The translations under genes were made by a program, and so were the position numbers. DNA of 37,681 nucleotides from positions 1-37,681 of the forward strand of contig BBRT01000184.1 in the NCBI GenBank assembly GCA_001417715.1. The letters run 5' to 3'. Source of the stretch: Candidatus Symbiothrix dinenymphae (GTDB taxonomy: Bacteria; Bacteroidota; Bacteroidia; Bacteroidales; Azobacteroidaceae). Shown one piece after another: positions 32,796 through 37,681 of the stretch. The notes below the pieces were generated by a model. It was not told the origin of the DNA, ran no database searches, and saw only the letters and a list, made by a program, of their open reading frames with translations. The first letter of the stretch is position 1, and the number at the start of each line of letters is the position of its first letter.

Positions 32796-33862
32796 TTTAT
32801 ACTCAACTCTTTAATAAGTTCTATCTCACTCACATCGTACGGTTTGAAGTCTCCTTTGTACAAGTCGTGCTTCCATGTTTTCGTATAGGGCAACATTTCG
32901 GGGCGGTGGTCCCAACCGAGATGGGCTTGCGACTTACCGTTAACCAATCCCCAAAGCATCGAACCGACGTTTTCCTCTTTGAACAACGACAAAATATCGG
33001 CAACCGTTGAACCGGCTAAACGGTGGAACCATTCGGTACAAATGACCGGACGACCAAATGATTTCCAGTGCTTAATTTGTTTTTCCGTTTCGGCTTTTGT
33101 TGAGTAGAGATGAAACGAAATTACGTCGGAATTATCGGTAATTATTTTGTTCAGTTCGGCATCGAAGTTGAACGCAGCGACGGTTACTGGCTGCGACGGG
33201 GCAACCTCTCTTGCCCAAACGAAAACTTTCTGGACAAGCGGCGGTGTATATTTCCTCCCAATGCCGCCGTTCGTCGGCTCGTTGTACAAGTCCCAGACGA
33301 TAATTCGCTTATCGTTTTTGAAACGGGTTAAAACATCTTTCACATACTTTTCCAATTTCGGATGTTCCCGATGGTCAACGACCATTTGATGCCCCGGCGA
33401 CGGCGACCAAGCCCAAAAAAACCAGCCCTCTAACGGTTCAGGCTGCTTGCCGATTTTCGGGTCTCTGTTTGTTCCGAAAGCACAGTCGTCGAAAAACGCC
33501 GACATCGCAACGATTTTGTGTTTTTCGCAAATTTTCAGAAATTTGTTAAGCGTGTTGAGAAAGTATCGCGGGTCATCTTCATAGACGGCATATTGCAATA
33601 CCACGCGGACACAATTGAACCCGATACTTTGGGCGAGCGCCAGTTCTTTATCAATCAATGCCGGATTAAAACTTGTTTTATCCCACATCGCCGTATAATT
33701 GATAGCATCGGAAGGTATGTAATTGACGCCGGACAACCAACCGAATGATTGATACCAATTGTTCGCCTTTTCTTCCGACCAGCGATTATCCTGTGCATTT
33801 GCCGTGTGTGAAAAAACCAACATGACGAGCAAACCTGAAACCATTAATTTTCTTGTATTCAT
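32792..33862 (-). CDS. Secreted glycoside hydrolase, clan GH-A (GH5-like)
   Basis: A 356-residue protein with signal peptide MNTRKLMVSG...ANAQ. The barrel signature shows SGVNYIPSDAINYTAMW near the start, VWDLYNEP with Glu195 as predicted acid/base and VICTEW with Glu277 as predicted nucleophile, the clan GH-A pattern on strands 4 and 7. Exact family is uncertain: GH5 or a related group; relatives are sometimes labelled xylanase or cellulase without proof. It starts eight bases after GH59 and overlaps the next gene by four. Confidence 0.8.
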   Translation of the reverse strand: MNTRKLMVSGLLVMLVFSHTANAQDNRWSEEKANNWYQSFGWLSGVNYIPSDAINYTAMWDKTSFNPALIDKELALAQSIGFNCVRVVLQYAVYEDDPRYFLNTLNKFLKICEKHKIVAMSAFFDDCAFGTNRDPKIGKQPEPLEGWFFWAWSPSPGHQMVVDHREHPKLEKYVKDVLTRFKNDKRIIVWDLYNEPTNGGIGRKYTPPLVQKVFVWAREVAPSQPVTVAAFNFDAELNKIITDNSDVISFHLYSTKAETEKQIKHWKSFGRPVICTEWFHRLAGSTVADILSLFKEENVGSMLWGLVNGKSQAHLGWDHRPEMLPYTKTWKHDLYKGDFKPYDVSEIELIKELSIK

Positions 33863-33870
33863 TTTAATCT

Positions 33871-35793
33871 TTAGTCCTTATAAACATGGAAATTATCGAA
33901 GTCTACCTTATTAAAGCTGGTTCCAATGCCGGATACGCCATGTGTAAAAGTGGGGTCTTCCACCTCGCTTAACACTGTGCCGTTGATGGACACTGTTATT
34001 TTGGTATTTTTCATAGACAGCGTTACCGTATTCCACGTTTTCAGTGTTACCGGAAGCCATCCCGAAGTCAATATTTTGCTGCCGGCCCTCAATGTCCAAT
34101 GACCGGAGGACTTCAAATTAAAATAATAAGCGTCTGCCGGTTTTTGCGAGCGGTGCATTTCAAGGGCTCGCCCTATCACAAAAGCTTCACTGTAAGGTTC
34201 AACAAAATAGACATCCGTTTTTATGGAATAATCAGTCCATGCAGTATCTCCAATTACAGTTTGGTTTAATTTTGTTTCTGAATCCCACGCTATACAGGGA
34301 CGGGTAATCATCTGACGTAAACATTTGCCTTTCTTGTCTTCCCTTTCCACCACTTCAAAGGCACCGCCCAGGTCGGAAAAATAACGGGGCGTTCCATGTA
34401 TTTTGTCACCTTCAAAATCTGCCGAATAAGGAACCGGGAATGGTTTGGACGGGGGTATCACGGCTATTCCTTTCGTTTGACCTTTCTCTGTGGAAATCGT
34501 ATAGACTGATTTGGGTGACAAAAGAAGGGTGAAAGTACGACTGTTTACTTTAAGGTCTTTTTCCTGCTTGAAAACATCTCCTTCCACTGTTGTTTTCCAA
34601 ACCTTCAAATTCTTGATGTCGGTATTCTGCAACCGGAAACTTACTTTTTGAGGCTCTTCGGCATCTATCGTTTCAATAATAATACTGAAATTCTTGTTCT
34701 TTGCATCGGCAGACAAAGTCACATAAGAGCCTTTCTCCAAATATCCACAACCACCATCAATATAGCTCCAGCCGGGCTCTGCGAATTGCGTAGTATGGGC
34801 AATCGCCCACAATCCGGGCTCAACCTCATAGTGTCCCGACCAGGGTGTCTTCGCTCGCATCAAGCCCGAATTGGGAAATGTCAGGTTATCATAATAGGAT
34901 GTAATCAGGCTCCAGGTTATCGTTTTAGTCATCTTTCCCTCAATATAATCACGGTTATAGATTTTTGCCAATTCGACAAAACCTTTCCAATCTCCTCGCC
35001 AGGGACCACCTTCGTTGTTCCACAGAGGAATGTCCAGTTGCTGTAATTTTTCAGGACTTTTGTAGGCAAACATTCTTTCAATGTAATGGCCTCCTATCAC
35101 ATTGACGGATGCCATCAGGTCTTTGTCTTGCAACATTTCATCTCCTATCATCCAAGCAGTACGCGTCGTGTTTAAGTCGGCTGCAACTAATTGAACCTGT
35201 GATAAGGCTTCCTGATCCAATTTTTTCCGAAACCGCTTGATATACTCCGTATCATACATCCGCTCATTCCAAATGCCTACATAGTCAATGTCCAGATTGT
35301 GATACTTTTTTGCTCCTCTGATGAAACTGATGTGATAATCGATATTATCATCCGAGTAAAACTTTCCATCACCTATCCATCCGGGTGCTCCCCATTCCAA
35401 AATGTCCAGTTTTATAGCAGGATTCCGTTTTTTGGCTTCTTTCATCAGCCACCACTCATATCCTCTGTCAAAATACTGCGGTTGAGGATTCTGATATTCC
35501 TCTCTCGTCCTTGCATGAGAAGGCTCGGTACCGTCGGTAGAGTTCATATCGCCGCCAATCTCAACTTTCAGATGTTGAATGCTTGCTCCGAACTTCGGTT
35601 TAAACAAATAATCCAAAATGTCACTGCGATAAGGCTCTTCGTAATCTATCAACAAACGGGATGAGGCTCCGGCGCTCAATGCGCCCAAGCCTTCGTAAGT
35701 ACGCCCTGTTTTCGATAAATCAATACTGACAAGTTGCTGCGAAAAGCAACAAAATCCATTTAGCAGACAACAAAAAATAACACTCTTTTTCAT
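33871..35793 (-). CDS. GH59 galactocerebrosidase-like beta-galactosidase, secreted
   Basis: A 640-residue GH59 protein related to animal GALC. The N-terminus is a signal peptide (MKKSVIFCCLLNGFCCFSQ). Family motifs include YEGLGALSAGASSRLLIDY, FKPKFGASIQHLKVEIGGD, STDGTEPSH, RGYEWWLMKEAKKRNP and GHYEVEPGLWAIAHTTQF. Glu177 in GIWNERMY is the predicted acid/base and Glu261 in WNNEGGPW the predicted nucleophile. A C-terminal jelly-roll (about 450-640) resembles the lectin-like domain of GALC. Given its neighbours, the substrate is probably a plant galactan or arabinogalactan rather than a sphingolipid. The last 127 bases before the final stretch repeat exactly at the right edge of the window. 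No -7 element was found close upstream. Confidence 0.92.
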   Translation of the reverse strand: MKKSVIFCCLLNGFCCFSQQLVSIDLSKTGRTYEGLGALSAGASSRLLIDYEEPYRSDILDYLFKPKFGASIQHLKVEIGGDMNSTDGTEPSHARTREEYQNPQPQYFDRGYEWWLMKEAKKRNPAIKLDILEWGAPGWIGDGKFYSDDNIDYHISFIRGAKKYHNLDIDYVGIWNERMYDTEYIKRFRKKLDQEALSQVQLVAADLNTTRTAWMIGDEMLQDKDLMASVNVIGGHYIERMFAYKSPEKLQQLDIPLWNNEGGPWRGDWKGFVELAKIYNRDYIEGKMTKTITWSLITSYYDNLTFPNSGLMRAKTPWSGHYEVEPGLWAIAHTTQFAEPGWSYIDGGCGYLEKGSYVTLSADAKNKNFSIIIETIDAEEPQKVSFRLQNTDIKNLKVWKTTVEGDVFKQEKDLKVNSRTFTLLLSPKSVYTISTEKGQTKGIAVIPPSKPFPVPYSADFEGDKIHGTPRYFSDLGGAFEVVEREDKKGKCLRQMITRPCIAWDSETKLNQTVIGDTAWTDYSIKTDVYFVEPYSEAFVIGRALEMHRSQKPADAYYFNLKSSGHWTLRAGSKILTSGWLPVTLKTWNTVTLSMKNTKITVSINGTVLSEVEDPTFTHGVSGIGTSFNKVDFDNFHVYKD

Positions 35794-35814
35794 ATTCTCA
35801 ATTTTTAATTTTTA

Positions 35815-37413
35815 TTATACAGTTAATTGTTCAATCCTGCAACCAACCTCTTTCCCACTAAACGCAATACCCAGCAGAATAACTTTTCGGTCAAGAAACG
35901 GCTCATAATACCGCTTCTCGCGGATTTGCGCGATGGCTTGGTTGAGCAAAGTTTCCAATTCCGTGGTAGCGTGGTATTTCAACTCTACCACAACCGCTAC
36001 TCCGTCTTGCTGCAACACGGCATCTATACGCCCACGGTTGGTAAGCTTTTCGCTCTGAATATTGAACCCCAGCATGGTCATCCACAGTTGAAAGATGATG
36101 TGATAACGAGCTTCGTTTTCTAAATTTTCCGCTTCCGCTTTCGCTTTGTTTCTTGATTTTGAGGCTTTTAAAGTGTAAGGAACGTCAGCAAGCATGATAC
36201 GCATATTATTTGTAAAGCCTTCGGCATCGAAAGCAAGAATTTGTTTCAACATTTGTCGTCCAAGTTCTGACATTTTCGATAGTGGATAATTTGTATATGC
36301 ACTTAACAAATGCTCCATCAACGACTCTTTTACCTCCATGTTGGGTACTTCAAGGGTATAAAGAGAATCGCCGTTAGTCATTTCTTCGTCTTTGACAGTC
36401 AGATAACCTGTCTGAAATAATAAAGGAATATCTTCAAGCTCATCAGGATCGTAACTGTTGAACGCTCTCTGGCCCGCCACTATCGGTTCCAATACGGTTT
36501 TGGCAAGACCGTGTTTTTTGAGACGATTAATCAAAAACGTAGGCGTACCCGTTTCAAACCAGTAATTGGAAAACTTTTTGTTGTCAAAAAACATCAGTGT
36601 AGAAAACGGATTGTAAACCGATGTCTTGCCATCCCACGAGTAACCATCGTACATAAAACGAATTTTTGCCAGCAAATCTTCCCTTGTCATATTCACGCGG
36701 ACTGCCGTTTCGTCAATATATTCCGAAAAGTCGCGTTCCAGTTCTTCCTGTGTGTAACCACAGATAGAAGCATATTTATCGTTTAACGTAATATCTTTGA
36801 GACTGTTCAACGCTGAAAATATTGATACTTTGGCCACTTTCGTTACACCTGTCATAAAAACGAATTTCAGGTGGTTGTCGGCGCCTTTCAATACCACATA
36901 AAAATCCTGAAGAAACTCACGAATATCTGCTGCTTCCGTCTTGCCTATCGCATCCAATATGGGTTTGTCGTATTCATCAATGAGCACAACCACTTTATTG
37001 CCGTCTTTACGGTGCAATGATTCTATCAATTCGGCAAAACAATCGGAGGCGTATTCTGAAACAAGTTTTATTTTCTCTAATTTAGCCTGTCGTTTCAGAA
37101 ATAATGACATACTGCGTTCCATTTCTTCTTTGCTCCGATGCTTGATAGTTGTCCAATCTATCCGAATGACAGGATAGAGCTGCGTCCAATCCCATTTATC
37201 ATAGATATAGAGACCTTCAAACAGCGATTGATTGCCTGTGTAAAGCTCCTCCAAGGTGCTAACAAGCAGCGACTTCCCGAAACGGCGCGGGCGTGAAAGA
37301 AAAACGATGTGCGAACTTGTAAGTTGATGTATTTCTTTCGTTTTGTCAACATACAAAAAATCTCCACTGCGCAATTCTTCAAACGACTGAATACCAATTG
37401 GTAATTCTTTCAT
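35815..37413 (-). CDS. AAA-ATPase-like / PD-(D/E)XK nuclease-like protein
   Basis: A 532-residue protein of the family common in Bacteroidota: an N-terminal AAA-ATPase-like domain and a C-terminal PD-(D/E)XK nuclease-like domain. Walker A is RPRRFGKSLL (about 41-50), Walker B is VVVLIDEYDKP (about 140-150), and the nuclease core shows RIDAVLQQDGVAVVVELKYH near residues 465-485. The function is not established; gene families of this type are multicopy and behave like mobile or accessory genes. It lies between two GH59 genes on the same strand, with its own -7 element (37445-37438). No partner genes of a defence system are present. Confidence 0.9.
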   Translation of the reverse strand: MKELPIGIQSFEELRSGDFLYVDKTKEIHQLTSSHIVFLSRPRRFGKSLLVSTLEELYTGNQSLFEGLYIYDKWDWTQLYPVIRIDWTTIKHRSKEEMERSMSLFLKRQAKLEKIKLVSEYASDCFAELIESLHRKDGNKVVVLIDEYDKPILDAIGKTEAADIREFLQDFYVVLKGADNHLKFVFMTGVTKVAKVSIFSALNSLKDITLNDKYASICGYTQEELERDFSEYIDETAVRVNMTREDLLAKIRFMYDGYSWDGKTSVYNPFSTLMFFDNKKFSNYWFETGTPTFLINRLKKHGLAKTVLEPIVAGQRAFNSYDPDELEDIPLLFQTGYLTVKDEEMTNGDSLYTLEVPNMEVKESLMEHLLSAYTNYPLSKMSELGRQMLKQILAFDAEGFTNNMRIMLADVPYTLKASKSRNKAKAEAENLENEARYHIIFQLWMTMLGFNIQSEKLTNRGRIDAVLQQDGVAVVVELKYHATTELETLLNQAIAQIREKRYYEPFLDRKVILLGIAFSGKEVGCRIEQLTV

Positions 37414-37437
37414 GACTTATCATTTTTTTTATATCTG

Positions 37438-37445
37438 CAAAGATA
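37438..37445 (-). promoter_or_regulatory. -7 promoter element of AAA-ATPase gene
   Basis: TATCTTTG on the minus strand, about 25 bases before the start at 37413. It may also read through into the glycosidase genes. Confidence 0.6.
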
Positions 37446-37487
37446 CGCATAATAATTGAAAGCAAAACAGAATTCTAAATTTTTTAA

Positions 37488-37681
37488 TTATTTAATCTGA
37501 AAATTATCAAAATCGACCTTATGAAAACTGCTCCCAATGCCGGCCATACCACGGGTAAAAGTGGGGTCTTCCACCTCGCTTAACACTGTGCCGTTGATGG
37601 ACACTGTTATTTTGGTATTTTTCATAGACAGCGTTACCGTATTCCACGTTTTCAGTGTTACCGGAAGCCATCCCGAAGTCA
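37488..37681 (-). CDS. GH59 paralogue, C-terminal fragment (cut by window edge)
   Basis: The frame ends VDFDNFQIK at 37488 and its 64 residues match the C-terminus of the GH59 gene at 33871. From 37555 to the window end (127 bases) the DNA is identical to 33944-34070; the last 22 codons differ moderately (THGVSGIGTSFN against TRGMAGIGSSFH). A tandem GH59 duplication with the AAA-ATPase gene between is the simplest reading. The remainder is outside the window. Confidence 0.9.
   Translation of the reverse strand, partial: TSGWLPVTLKTWNTVTLSMKNTKITVSINGTVLSEVEDPTFTRGMAGIGSSFHKVDFDNFQIK

Noticed and set aside
35815..37413. AAA-ATPase/nuclease as a new antiphage system
   Set aside because: The family is common and multicopy in Bacteroidota, has no partner genes here, and nothing in the sequence indicates defence.
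1..37681. tRNA or rRNA genes
   Set aside because: Intergenic stretches were read for cloverleaf hallmarks (GGTTCRA arm, CCA end) and rRNA landmarks; none was recognised by eye, though a covariance scan was not possible.

Overview
The window reads as chromosomal DNA of a member of the Bacteroidota, most probably Bacteroidales. At least sixteen genes or sites carry the phylum's -7 promoter element TAnnTTTG at the expected distance. The gene content fits too: fumarate reductase in CAB order, a fused NagB/PIG-L protein, dipeptidyl peptidase III, AAA-ATPase/PD-(D/E)XK proteins, and a run of secreted glycosidases sharing one signal peptide. No rRNA, tRNA or CRISPR array was seen. The right edge falls inside a repeated gene, so it may be a contig break; species cannot be named.

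Layout. 1-400: start of the S10 ribosomal operon (rplC partial, rpsJ) on the minus strand. 978-5149: RecD-like helicase, recG and a phosphodiesterase on the plus strand, flanked on both sides by copies of a palindromic element. 5478-6699: an hsp20 remnant, then a perR-rubrerythrin oxidative-stress pair on the minus strand. 6892-11285: ahcY, a small kinase-like fragment, the NagB/PIG-L fusion and an orphan siderophore-type ABC ATPase. 11337-15278: a second palindromic element and frdCAB, with REP-like hairpins between cistrons. 15390-18176: heptose/LPS genes (hddA, hddC, gmhB, glycosyltransferase), where hddA and hddC have lost their centres. 18315-22620: a DPP III lipoprotein and bifunctional Rel. 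22617-25501, minus strand: a YcaQ-like winged-helix protein, a higBA toxin-antitoxin pair, a candidate small RNA and ribD. 25594-29566: a beta-barrel protein, priA and tilS. 29664-37681, minus strand: a polysaccharide-utilisation block with two GH51 arabinofuranosidases, a clan GH-A glycosidase and a GH59 (galactocerebrosidase-like) enzyme, followed by an AAA-ATPase/nuclease gene and the end of a second GH59 copy.

The most unusual theme is repeat DNA inside protein genes. Palindromic or heptanucleotide repeats that elsewhere sit between genes lie in frame within the helicase, the ABC ATPase, PriA (twice) and TilS, always at what look like loops or domain junctions. This resembles in principle the palindromic elements known in Rickettsia genes. 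In parallel, hddA, hddC, ribD and priA appear to have lost internal segments. The two palindromic elements at 711-956 and 5157-5383 carry their cores in opposite orientation within flanks of the same orientation, which points to inversion between the arms.
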